From Planctomycetota bacterium (GTDB taxonomy: Bacteria; Planctomycetota; UBA8108; JACQVS01), in the NCBI GenBank assembly GCA_028280485.1, contig JANQLS010000010.1:1-61928 (forward strand): DNA of 61,928 nucleotides. Direction: 5' to 3'. This document shows, piece after piece, positions 1-9,113 of the stretch (its first letter is position 1; each line of letters starts with the position of its first letter). The notes beneath the pieces are model-generated. The model had not been told where the DNA came from, ran no database searches, and saw only the letters and a list, made by a program, of their open reading frames with translations. A program made the position numbers and the translations under genes.

Positions 1-163
1 AGTTCCGGGTGATTCAACAGGAACTAATTATATTTACGTGGGATCACGCAAATCACAAAAATAGGCTTTTAGCCTATTTTTAGTGGAGCGACGCAGTTCA
101 AAGAACTGCTTGGAGCGTTTGAAAGTAGGTCGGAACGACCTATTTTCAACAGAAACTAATTAA
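1..163. repeat. Intergenic mosaic repeat, left copy
   Basis: A non-coding segment made of short palindromes: ATAGGCT/AGCCTAT (61-67 and 71-77), GCAGTTC/GAACTGC (93-99 and 103-109) and TAGGTCG/CGACCTA (126-132 and 136-142). Positions 101-163 match 61627-61689 base for base (63 of 63), and 61-93 nearly match 61561-61592. Both copies end in TTCAACAGAAACTAATTAA, and a related TTCAACAGGAACTAATTA lies at 13-31. It sits downstream of the kinase gene, so the hairpins could also act in transcription termination, but no clear T tract follows them. Confidence 0.85.
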
Positions 164-207
164 TGAGGAAAAAACGGAGTCCTTGGAGGCTTCAAGCCAA
201 ACGGCGA

Positions 208-3200
208 TTAAAAAAATGGGAACTTTGACTTCTTTTGGGCTGATCGATGCAAAAGCATGCGAGAGGCCGCTCGTTTTTGATCTTCTGAAAGAGTGTTATC
301 TCTTTTTATAAGATCGTAAATTTGAGAATAAGACTTCTTCTCTTCAAGCAATTTATCGACGTAGGGAGTCATCGATTTAACGATCGAATTATAATTCTCC
401 GTTTGTTGAAAACGTTCTGTATTCGAGACCGAATCCCAAATCCTCAAAGTTTTGTCGGCACTTCCAGAGATGATTTGAGATCCATCGGGACTAAATGCCA
501 CTGCATAAATAAAAGAATCATGCCCACTCAAGCTGGCAAAGAGCTCAAAGCTATTCTCAGTATCCCAAATTCTTACTTTTCGATCTCTTCCACCTGAGAC
601 TAATCGAGTTCGATCGGGGCTGAAATCTAAACTAAAGATTTCTCCCTGGTGGCCTTTAAGCTCAGCAATTTTTTCACCTGTCTTAATATTCCAAATGTAA
701 ATGAGTTCATCTTTTAGACCACCGGAAGCAAGCCAAAGATTGTCATGACTTATCGCTACTGAACACGTATACCCTTCATGTCCTTCAATCCGGTATAAAA
801 TCTCATGCGATGATGAATCGAGAATTCTAACCTCAGAACTAAGACTATAAGGACTTTCATCATGCTTACTTTGGGCGATCAATGATCCATCAGGACTGCT
901 AGCCCAATGTTGCCCTTCATAAATCCCAAAGCGAACTCTGGTATTTCCTAAGACTTCCCTAAAGTGGGGTAACGAATTAAATTCATATGGCAAAGCTTTC
1001 TGCTGATCTCCAAGATCCAATAAGCTCCAAGAATGAAAATTCAATCGGGTTTCCGACCAATACAAAGAACTGAGATGAGAAGTGGATATATTAAATGCAA
1101 GAGAGAGAGAACGACCTTTTTGATTCACCCGGGCTAATTCATTCTTACTAATTGAATCAATAAATTTTATATTAGGGTCTGCAGCACCAACAATAAGATC
1201 TCCCGTTTTATTAAAGGCTACTGAACTAACCGAACTCACAAATTTTTTTACATGCTGCGGTGAACTTAACGGCCATTGCCACAATTGAATCCAATCGCCC
1301 CGGCCACTGATCGCTAATGATTTCCCATCTCGGCTTATACGCAGATGTTTAACTCTACCTACCGCCTTGACGGCGTAAACTTGCTTCATAGAGGTGAGAT
1401 CAAACACACGGACGACCTCATCCATTCCACTGACAACGATCCTTTGATGATCCTCCCCAAAGAACTTCAATTCCGATGGGTAAGAATCCTCGGCCCCCGA
1501 AACTTCGATCTCGGCTCTTTGGGTTACCCAATAATTTTCTAAGTCAACAACTTGGATCGAGCCTTCTGCTGAATAGGCAAGTACAGAGTCTTGATCTGAA
1601 AAAGCAAGACCACGAATGGGTGTCGATCTTAATGTGGACTGCCCCAAAACCTCCCCGTTCTCACAGCTGACCACTTCCATTCTTCGAAGCCAAGATTTAG
1701 GTCGATCTCCTTGAGGAACCCACGCTAACTTTGAACTGTCATGTGAAAAAGTCACCACTCCTCCATGTTGATGAGGAAGGTTTTTTCCATTAGGTCTTTT
1801 AAATTTTAACTCTTTAGTAGAGAGATCAAATACTCTTAATCCATTTTTATCTGTGAGTGCTACTAAGGTGCCTTTACGATCCAGCCAATACTTTGTTTTC
1901 TTTTCATTTAAATTGATTTCAAAAATCGGGTCGAATGTATCTGCGTCTAAAATCCTAAGAAGATAGTCTTGAGAAAGAGTAATGATTTGTTGGGCATTAT
2001 CACTGAGTTGTAACTCCAATAATTTTTCACCACTCGAATGACTTGAAATTATTGTTCCTGTCTTAAGATCTAACAGGTTAATTTTTTGTTCTTTAGTTCG
2101 AATCCCAATCGGATGGTTTCCTCTAAATGAAACATCACTTAAAGACTTTCCCTTATTACCCAAGCTTCTAATCCACCCAAAATAATCAAAAGCTAACCTT
2201 GACTTAAAATGCTTGTACTCCCAGGTAGAATGAAATTTTTTGGGTACATTATTTAAATGAGTTAAAGCTTGCGCATAGTCCCCCACTGAAAACGCGAAGG
2301 ATGCTGCAGAAAGATTACTTTTATAAACTGCTCGCTGAGCCACTCCCTCGCTCTGGTGGGATTTATAGGCAAGTATGCCTGAGACTGAAATTCCAATGAT
2401 CAGTACGACGAAGGTCGTAATTAATCCACCAACCAATCCTTTGTTACGTCGAGTGAATTTTTTGAGTTGATAGAGGGTACTTGCAGGACGGGCTAAAATA
2501 GGTTCATCTCGAAGGTAACAGTCTATGTCCTTTGCCATCGCTGAAGCTGTGGGATACCGCCGTTCTTTATCTTTCTCTAATGCCTTAGCAACAATAGTAT
2601 CTAAATCACCTCGAAATCGGCTATCAAACGTACCTAACGAACTCGCATCATCTTCTTGAATCTGCCTTGCTGCTTCGACAAGGGAGACTTCACTGACTGA
2701 CACCGGAAGTTTTCCAGATAAAAGCTCATATAAGATGACTCCTAATGAGTAAACATCAGTACGGGTATCTATATTTTCGGGAATCCCTTTTACTTGCTCC
2801 GGGCTCATATAGGCGAGAGTACCTATCATCTGCCCGACATTTGTCATCATCGTCGCTTGAACATCAGAGTCCGTAGCTCTGGCGACCCCAAAGTCGAGGA
2901 TTTTAGGTTGCCCATCCTGACCTATAAGAATGTTACTCGGTTTTAAATCCCTATGGATCACCCCTTTTTGATGGGCATGTTCCACCGCATCACAAATCGA
3001 TATAAAAATCTTTAGCTTTTCTTCTAAATGAGTAGGCTCGGTTTGAACAAATTCAGAGAGGGTCACTCCATCGACAAACTCCATTGCAAAGAATGGAATT
3101 TCTTCTTCTCCATCTATGGAGCTTAAGTGAGCCACATCGGCTTCAAAGATTTGAGCAATCCCCGGATGATGAAGTTGCCCTAAAACTTGGGCCTCGTACT

Positions 3201-3576
3201 CAAACCGTTTAATTAACTGAGGAGATGCCATTCCCGATTGAATCACCTTCAGTGCCACTTGCCGCTTCGGATTTTCTTGCTCCGCTAAGAATACCGTTCC
3301 CATCCCTCCTTCACCAATGACTTTAATGATCTTATACGGGCCTATGGTGGTAGGAACATTTTCTTTTTTATGTATATCTAAAGATTGAAGTAAAAATCGA
3401 TGGGCGGACGAAGGATCGATCGTTTTTTCAGACAGATTGAGAAGTTGAGAGACTTCTTTATAGAGTTCAAAATCTTCGCCACATTTCTCCCTTAAGAAAT
3501 TTGCCTGCAGTTCAGGTACAAGCTCTCGAACTTCGAGGAAGAGTGCTTTAACTCGATTATATTCCTGATCTGACAT
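208..3576 (-). CDS. Membrane Ser/Thr protein kinase with WD40 propeller
   Basis: A 1122-residue Hanks-type kinase. The kinase domain covers about residues 80-360: glycine loop GEGGMG at 88-93, ATP-binding K110, catalytic HRD at 208-210, DFG at 228-230 and SPE at 258-260, so all catalytic residues are present. One transmembrane helix follows at about 381-403. The C-terminal part (about 440-1070) holds WD40-like repeats, clearest near the end (for example KVRIWDTENS and TLRIWDSVSN). The N-terminal 70 residues are the helical extension usual in planctomycete kinases of this class. The ATG lies 1 nt after the stop of the sigma factor gene, so the two are almost certainly co-transcribed. The kinase may signal to, or be controlled with, that sigma factor; the target is unknown. 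Confidence 0.95.
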   Translation of the reverse strand: MSDQEYNRVKALFLEVRELVPELQANFLREKCGEDFELYKEVSQLLNLSEKTIDPSSAHRFLLQSLDIHKKENVPTTIGPYKIIKVIGEGGMGTVFLAEQENPKRQVALKVIQSGMASPQLIKRFEYEAQVLGQLHHPGIAQIFEADVAHLSSIDGEEEIPFFAMEFVDGVTLSEFVQTEPTHLEEKLKIFISICDAVEHAHQKGVIHRDLKPSNILIGQDGQPKILDFGVARATDSDVQATMMTNVGQMIGTLAYMSPEQVKGIPENIDTRTDVYSLGVILYELLSGKLPVSVSEVSLVEAARQIQEDDASSLGTFDSRFRGDLDTIVAKALEKDKERRYPTASAMAKDIDCYLRDEPILARPASTLYQLKKFTRRNKGLVGGLITTFVVLIIGISVSGILAYKSHQSEGVAQRAVYKSNLSAASFAFSVGDYAQALTHLNNVPKKFHSTWEYKHFKSRLAFDYFGWIRSLGNKGKSLSDVSFRGNHPIGIRTKEQKINLLDLKTGTIISSHSSGEKLLELQLSDNAQQIITLSQDYLLRILDADTFDPIFEINLNEKKTKYWLDRKGTLVALTDKNGLRVFDLSTKELKFKRPNGKNLPHQHGGVVTFSHDSSKLAWVPQGDRPKSWLRRMEVVSCENGEVLGQSTLRSTPIRGLAFSDQDSVLAYSAEGSIQVVDLENYWVTQRAEIEVSGAEDSYPSELKFFGEDHQRIVVSGMDEVVRVFDLTSMKQVYAVKAVGRVKHLRISRDGKSLAISGRGDWIQLWQWPLSSPQHVKKFVSSVSSVAFNKTGDLIVGAADPNIKFIDSISKNELARVNQKGRSLSLAFNISTSHLSSLYWSETRLNFHSWSLLDLGDQQKALPYEFNSLPHFREVLGNTRVRFGIYEGQHWASSPDGSLIAQSKHDESPYSLSSEVRILDSSSHEILYRIEGHEGYTCSVAISHDNLWLASGGLKDELIYIWNIKTGEKIAELKGHQGEIFSLDFSPDRTRLVSGGRDRKVRIWDTENSFELFASLSGHDSFIYAVAFSPDGSQIISGSADKTLRIWDSVSNTERFQQTENYNSIVKSMTPYVDKLLEEKKSYSQIYDLIKRDNTLSEDQKRAASRMLLHRSAQKKSKFPFF

Positions 3577-3577
3577 A

Positions 3578-4153
3578 CTAATTACCGAGATTCAATTCTC
3601 GAAGTAACCAGGCCTTAGCCATCGCCCAGTCACCATCAACAGTGCGGACAGAAACATTTAAAATTCTCGCGACTTCTTCAACAGATAAATTAGCAAAAAA
3701 CCTAAGTTCAACGACTTTACTTCCTCGTTCATCAAGCTTCTGAAATTTCTCAAGGGCGTCATTCAGAGCTAGGATATCTAATGTATTGTTATCAGCGAAT
3801 AACAGCGAATCCGAGAATGTGACCTGGAAGTGCCCACCTCCTCGTTTTTGAGCTTTATCTCTTCTTGCCAGATCGACTAATACTTGTCGCATGACCTTCG
3901 CCCCAATCGCCAAAAAATGTTCTCGATCATTCAGCTGAACGACGGTTCCATCAATCAATCGAACATAAGCTTCATGTACGAGGTCCGTCGGCTGAAAAGG
4001 ATGCCCCGCTCGCTCCTTTCGAATATATTTTGAAGCAACTCGACGGAGTTCATCGTAGATGACAGGAAGAAGTTGCTCCACAGCAACATCATCCAAGCTT
4101 TGAATCTGCTGCAGCTTCTCGGTGGTTTCTTTTTGAAGATCCGGCGTGCTCAA
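3578..4153 (-). CDS. ECF-subfamily RNA polymerase sigma factor
   Basis: A 191-residue sigma factor of the ECF type common in Planctomycetes (the Sig-70_X6 / TIGR02999-like group, recognised by eye). Region 2 spans about residues 25-100, with PTDLVHEAYVRL at 55-66. Region 4 is at about 130-188, with the helix-turn-helix in SVEEVARILNVSVRTVDGDW. No anti-sigma factor gene is adjacent. Instead a transmembrane Ser/Thr kinase follows 1 nt downstream, an arrangement typical of this sigma group, which suggests control by phosphorylation rather than by a classical anti-sigma factor. The regulon cannot be read from the window. Confidence 0.93.
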   Translation of the reverse strand: MSTPDLQKETTEKLQQIQSLDDVAVEQLLPVIYDELRRVASKYIRKERAGHPFQPTDLVHEAYVRLIDGTVVQLNDREHFLAIGAKVMRQVLVDLARRDKAQKRGGGHFQVTFSDSLLFADNNTLDILALNDALEKFQKLDERGSKVVELRFFANLSVEEVARILNVSVRTVDGDWAMAKAWLLRELNLGN

Positions 4154-4597
4154 GGAAAATGTATTATTTTAAAAATGAGTGAATGGAAATTGCCCCTTTT
4201 ACCCCCACGATAATTCTTAAAATTCTAAACGTCCATCCTACCCCTGACTTCATCTGTGAGGTTGTGAATTCTTTAAATTTTCTAGAGAGAATCCGTCAGG
4301 ACACACCAGCCTCACGACATTACAAAAGTTATATGGAATGAAAGTGAGTTAAATAATAAAAGGAATGAAAATATTTTCGTTAAAAATTTAATAGCTAAAA
4401 TTTAAATTCGAACGCTTTGTTTGCAACCTCACCTGATAAGAGATTTGTTTAGACATCCTGAACTTTTCTACCCCAATGTTGGGATACAAAGTTTTAGAAC
4501 GCGAAGAACAACTGCTCAACTTTTTCTTCTGAATACCCTGACTCTTCCCTTTGTTGGTTTTCACAGTGAGGCAGATATTGACTGCCCAGAAACATCT
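4154..4597. other. Intergenic region upstream of the sigma factor gene
   Basis: About 440 AT-rich bases between the end of the CotH gene and the start of the sigma factor gene. It must hold the promoter of the sigma-kinase operon and the 3' end of the CotH transcript. I see no convincing hairpin with a T tract, no repeat of the kind found elsewhere in the window, and no credible gene. A 74-codon frame on the plus strand (4421-4645) runs into the CotH gene and shows no protein-like features. Confidence 0.6.
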
Positions 4598-7500
4598 TTA
4601 TTGCAGACAAGCATCGGGGCAACGGACTCTCCGCTGGCACTCTAAACCTCCCGCAGGGGGACTGCCACCCAAAAAGAGGTAAGCGAGTAGGTGAATGCTG
4701 TCACTCATGTCGAGCCCAAGATCACCATTGACATCTAAGAGCGAGACGTTTGCGGTATCAACGGTCGACCCATCCCCGCATGGCAGGCTCTCGGGTTTGC
4801 CGGTGAAGAGATGAGTCAGAAGAACGATGGGATCCGAGAGGTCGAGAACGGAGTCTTGCGTGATGTCTCCTGAGAGCTGAAGACCACCCTCACCCAGTGA
4901 GGGTTCCTCGACTCCCGGCGTTCCGGAGCTCGAGGAGCTCGGGCGCCAACTCTCGGCCAAGTCCCAGGACTCGAGAGGCCCCTTCGAGTCCTTAATGACG
5001 AGCGACGGGCCTGTGCCATCGGTCTCACGATACCAGATGTCATTGTAGGTGAATTTCTGAATCGTCTCTCCATAGCGCCCGACGAGGTGAAGGGTTTCGC
5101 CATCGTTACTGAGCTCCCCGGAATACTCTCCAACGATGAGTACGTCCTCACGATCGTATCGTTCCACAAAAGCCTCGAAGTTCTCAAGCACCACTAAAAC
5201 CTCATCGGGTTGCAATATGTTGACCGCACCATCGGAGAACTCGAAGCGAATGCCTTCAACAAATCCGATCCCCCTCAGGTCGATAGGGACAGCCGAGGTG
5301 TTTTGCAACTCGATGTAGGCAAACTCTTCCGCGTCGAACGTACTCCCATTCGAAGGAGAAGCTGGATGGTATTGGATCTCCGTGACCCGTAGTCCCGTGT
5401 CTTTTGTGAAGAGAGCCTCGGTGATTGCACTCCAGGTCTGCCCGTCTCTCACTCGCGCCATGACTAGAGTTGTCTCTGTGAGTTCTAAAGGCTGTGAGTA
5501 CAAGGTAGCAGAACCTGAGAGGGCTCCTCCCTCAAGCCTTGGGTCCTCACCATCGAGTGTGAAATAAATATCTCCGCTCGGGGCCGACAGGGTTACCTGC
5601 GATCCATCGCTCGCAATCTCACCCCCGTGAGGGGCGAGGGTCGGAGCCTCCACTGTCGACAGAAGACCCCGACTTCGAAACTGAGCCAAAACAATGTCTC
5701 GCCGCTGGGGAAAGTAGGTGTTGATGATCCAGTCAAGCTGCGAAGCGTAGTGCTCGTCGCGGTGGAAGAGGTCGTATTGATCCGAGGTATAATCCGCATG
5801 CTGAAGTACGTCGCGACGGTAGTCCCCCCAACGCGCCGACTCCGCGACAACGGCGTTCCAAATCTGATCCACGCGCTCCATCCATCGCTCGATGGAGTTC
5901 TCGGTTGTAAGCGCCCCACCATTGTTAAAATGTCGTTGCACCCGGTCGGCGAAGAGTAAGCGAAACTCAGGGTTACTCCGAAGCTGAGTGAAGAGCCGGC
6001 TCGGTTTGTTGTTATTGTTCAGCCCAACTCGATCCCGATTCAGGATGACGTTGAAGTCGGGCTGAGGAGGCGGAAATGCATGCCGGGAAATGATGAGCTC
6101 GGAGTCCCAACAGAAGAACTGATAACCAGCGCCCTCTTCACGACGGCGCCCCGCGTACCAGTTGTGCCCATCCCAGTCATCATTCCCAGCGTAAAAGTTA
6201 AGCATCATGTAGTCGGCGAGATTGACCACGTCGAGATACTCACGGATGTTGTTGTAGGCTTGCAGTGTCGCCAGCCCTCCATTGGCAAGAGACATCATCG
6301 TGTTCCACGCAGTAAGATCCCCATCGCGGGCGCCATTGACATTCTGCGTGTCAAAATCTTCCCGGTCTCCACCATAGTACTCAGCCATAAAGGGAGCCGT
6401 TGGACGTTCGGATGGATTGTAAATACCCCAGTAGAGTCCATTCAGATAGAGATGGACTTGCATGCCGTGAGGAGAAGGAGAACCCATAGCGAGCTGGGAG
6501 TCTCGCATCCACTGATCCCGGACATAAAGTGCACGCGGATTCTGAAACCAATGCCAGTGAGTCCAGGAGTTGTTGAAGTGTGCCCGCAAAATGATGGTAT
6601 CGAAGGTATCGGTGGCGTTAGCTCCCTGAGGTTGATCAGCAAACAAGGGGTAGCGGAGTTTTCCTGGCCCGTAGTCTCGCTTGAAGAGTAGACGAAAGGA
6701 ATGCTTGGGGTAGTTCGGTGAACGACTCGAGCCCCCCTGAATACGGATCGCGCAATTTTGTTGAAATCCACGCCTCGTGTCTTTCGGAAAAAAGAACTCA
6801 ACGGATGCAGGGCGTTCCCAGGCCACACCCTCTCCCTGGGAATTGTCGTAAAGACCCGTGGGACCGAAGAGATCTGTACGATCCATGACTACCGACATAA
6901 TGGGGAGCGACTGGAGGTCATCGATGATGGTGTCTCGATAAACATCGTCGAAGAGGTTGTCGGGTCCGATCACCTCTGGATCCATCTCGTAGTCCGCGGG
7001 ACGGCCCGCCCAAGTGCTTGGGAAACCAGGAAGTCGACTCGGCTGCTCGACGACGTCGCGAAGGAAGATATAGGTTTGGGTGTCAACATTCGATGGCGCA
7101 TGATCTTCAAGGTAGGCGACAGCGCGAAGGGTCGTCGTCGTCGTGATCTCGATCGGCCCCGTGTAGAGCATTCCGCTACCCTCCTTCCCGGGAGCATCCG
7201 GAATAGGGGCCGAACCATCGAGTGTGTAACGAATCGACGCTTCAGGAGTGGAGGTAGAAATCTCCACAGTGAAGGGCTCCTCAAAGAGCCCTCTGTCTAC
7301 GCTAAATGCCGTATCATCAACAAAGCCCAAAACCCTTTCTCCATTCGGCTCCCCCGGTGTCGGATCGGTAAAATAACCCGCCTCACCTCTGGAGAGTCCA
7401 AACGAAACATCCTCGAACTGTTGCGGGTAAGAGGGAGCAAACTCAGAGAGGATGGTCGAACCATCGGGAGCCACAAGGGCAAGGAATTCCCCCGAAGAAC

Positions 7501-8833
7501 TCAACCGCAGGTCAGCGTAGGGAAAGCCAAGAGCATCGAAAATCCCCTGCTCCCCACTGGGTTCGCGATTGGATGCGAAGATGATCTGGTAAGCATCTGG
7601 GCCGATTTCCAAAGACGGGAACTGCCAGAGTTGTAAGTCAGCCTTAGAGTCGCTTAGATAATGCCCCTCAAGGTTGATCGGAAACTGGTTCGGGTTGTGA
7701 ATTTCGATCCAGTCGGAGGAGCGCCCATCTCCGTCGGTCAGAGTGTCATCATTGTCGGCCATAAACTCGGTGATGGAAGGAGGAAACATGAGGCCATCGA
7801 CAGTAACCTGGACGGCTGCGGATCGGGTATGCTGGCCATCGGAGACGGTCAGTACATAGGTGGTGGTCACCTCGGGCGCAACTTCAACCTGTCCCACTCC
7901 CCCTTCAGTGAGATTGGTGACCTCCCCGGGCTCAGGATCAATGGAGATATCGGTAGCATTGTTCACTCGCCACGATAGGGTGGCCCGCTCACCCCCTGCG
8001 ATGTTCGATGGATCGACACTGAATGCTTCGATCTCGGGTACTGCCCCGGCGACCTCGTCGAAGGCTGCCTCAATCTCGGCATCATTTAAGGCGCGGTCAT
8101 GAACACGCAAGAGAGCGATCTCACCGAGAAATTGAGTCAAGCCGAGTGGACTCGCTCCGGCTAGCTCTGTCCGCCCTCCTAAATTGTTGTGGCCACCTCC
8201 GAGGCTACCCGTCCCAGATCCCCAAGAGAACAGCGAAGCCCGGTTACCTCCCCTTCCGACGGGCCCGTTACCATCAACCCTAACAGCATCGCCTGCCGCT
8301 CCGCGTACATGAAGATCGATGTGCCCATTCTGCTCATCGAGGGAAGCCACGATGTGAAGAAAATCGGACGTGTCGATTCCACCGAGAGGTACGGTCAGGT
8401 CAAAGTTCCGTATATTTGTCCGACTGTTGAGAAATCGAATCGTCACATCCGTGATTAGGATTGAAGAGCCATTCTGACCACCGCCTGTCTCGAAGATCAC
8501 CTGGTGATTTGAGTTTAGGGATCCAGGTCGAATCCAAAGCTCGAAGGATGTATTTCCGGCTGCAAAGGGCGTGGTGTCTCCTCCGACACCAGTACCACCA
8601 TTAACGAGGTGATACGCTGCGGTGATTTGGGTACTCTGACTTTCAACCTCCTTGTCGAGCACACAGCCACTCATAGACCAATGACGAGCAGCTGTACCAT
8701 CGCGAAGGAGAGAGTCTGTGTGACCGAGCCCCCGAGCATCGTAGGAGTGGAGTACGTCTGCCCGAACTTTAGAACCCAAGCATGACACAAAAAAGAGGAT
8801 GAAAGCCGATCGGAGGCAATTGCGCTTATACAT
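4598..8833 (-). CDS. Giant secreted CotH-family protein with dockerin-like end
   Basis: The ATG at 8833 is chosen because the protein then starts MYKRNCLRSAFILFFV, a clear signal peptide; the open frame reaches back to 8953 but the extra 40 residues look non-coding. About 1411 residues remain. In order: a LamG/concanavalin-like domain, an Ig-like stretch, a lamin-tail domain (SITEFMADNDD), a chitobiase C-terminal-like repeat (SIRYTLDGSAP), a CotH kinase-like domain (PIMSVVMDRTDLFG, RIQGGSSR, PKHSFRLLFK), a second chitobiase-like repeat (DIYFTLDGEDP), a second lamin-tail domain and a C-terminal dockerin-like module (GDITQDSVLDLSDPIVLL, then DVNGDLGLDMSDSIHLL). CotH proteins include atypical protein kinases; activity here is not shown. 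Base composition is clearly richer in GC than the flanking genes. Confidence 0.92.
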   Translation of the reverse strand: MYKRNCLRSAFILFFVSCLGSKVRADVLHSYDARGLGHTDSLLRDGTAARHWSMSGCVLDKEVESQSTQITAAYHLVNGGTGVGGDTTPFAAGNTSFELWIRPGSLNSNHQVIFETGGGQNGSSILITDVTIRFLNSRTNIRNFDLTVPLGGIDTSDFLHIVASLDEQNGHIDLHVRGAAGDAVRVDGNGPVGRGGNRASLFSWGSGTGSLGGGHNNLGGRTELAGASPLGLTQFLGEIALLRVHDRALNDAEIEAAFDEVAGAVPEIEAFSVDPSNIAGGERATLSWRVNNATDISIDPEPGEVTNLTEGGVGQVEVAPEVTTTYVLTVSDGQHTRSAAVQVTVDGLMFPPSITEFMADNDDTLTDGDGRSSDWIEIHNPNQFPINLEGHYLSDSKADLQLWQFPSLEIGPDAYQIIFASNREPSGEQGIFDALGFPYADLRLSSSGEFLALVAPDGSTILSEFAPSYPQQFEDVSFGLSRGEAGYFTDPTPGEPNGERVLGFVDDTAFSVDRGLFEEPFTVEISTSTPEASIRYTLDGSAPIPDAPGKEGSGMLYTGPIEITTTTTLRAVAYLEDHAPSNVDTQTYIFLRDVVEQPSRLPGFPSTWAGRPADYEMDPEVIGPDNLFDDVYRDTIIDDLQSLPIMSVVMDRTDLFGPTGLYDNSQGEGVAWERPASVEFFFPKDTRRGFQQNCAIRIQGGSSRSPNYPKHSFRLLFKRDYGPGKLRYPLFADQPQGANATDTFDTIILRAHFNNSWTHWHWFQNPRALYVRDQWMRDSQLAMGSPSPHGMQVHLYLNGLYWGIYNPSERPTAPFMAEYYGGDREDFDTQNVNGARDGDLTAWNTMMSLANGGLATLQAYNNIREYLDVVNLADYMMLNFYAGNDDWDGHNWYAGRRREEGAGYQFFCWDSELIISRHAFPPPQPDFNVILNRDRVGLNNNNKPSRLFTQLRSNPEFRLLFADRVQRHFNNGGALTTENSIERWMERVDQIWNAVVAESARWGDYRRDVLQHADYTSDQYDLFHRDEHYASQLDWIINTYFPQRRDIVLAQFRSRGLLSTVEAPTLAPHGGEIASDGSQVTLSAPSGDIYFTLDGEDPRLEGGALSGSATLYSQPLELTETTLVMARVRDGQTWSAITEALFTKDTGLRVTEIQYHPASPSNGSTFDAEEFAYIELQNTSAVPIDLRGIGFVEGIRFEFSDGAVNILQPDEVLVVLENFEAFVERYDREDVLIVGEYSGELSNDGETLHLVGRYGETIQKFTYNDIWYRETDGTGPSLVIKDSKGPLESWDLAESWRPSSSSSGTPGVEEPSLGEGGLQLSGDITQDSVLDLSDPIVLLTHLFTGKPESLPCGDGSTVDTANVSLLDVNGDLGLDMSDSIHLLAYLFLGGSPPAGGLECQRRVRCPDACLQ

Positions 8834-9113
8834 ATAATGCTCAGGCTCTAGGGGGAGGATTCCAGAATAATTAAAGAATTGAAAACCAATTGTAGCGATT
8901 GGAAATAGGGAAATCCATTCAGCTCTACCTGAGGAGTCAGTTTTCGGGATCAAATCTTCGCCAAAGAGAATGATCTTAGAAAGACATTCTTCTTTAATCT
9001 TTCTGACCCAGAGTAAAGCTGATTTATATTACTATTGAGTGTAATCAAAAAGCTCATGCTCTTGTAACGAAACAGAGCTTTAAATTATAGCGCTTCTTCC
9101 TTAAGTCAGGACT

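Noticed and set aside
500..1300. Separate small genes on the plus strand opposite the kinase gene
   Set aside because: The WD40 reading frame on the minus strand is continuous and well supported; the opposite frames have no protein-like character.
4421..4645. A 74-codon plus-strand gene
   Set aside because: It overlaps the end of the CotH gene, lacks a ribosome binding site and has no recognisable feature.
6080..7636. Long plus-strand frames (203 and 292 codons) inside the CotH gene
   Set aside because: They are antisense shadows favoured by the GC-rich codon use of that gene; their translations show no signal peptide, domain or family feature.
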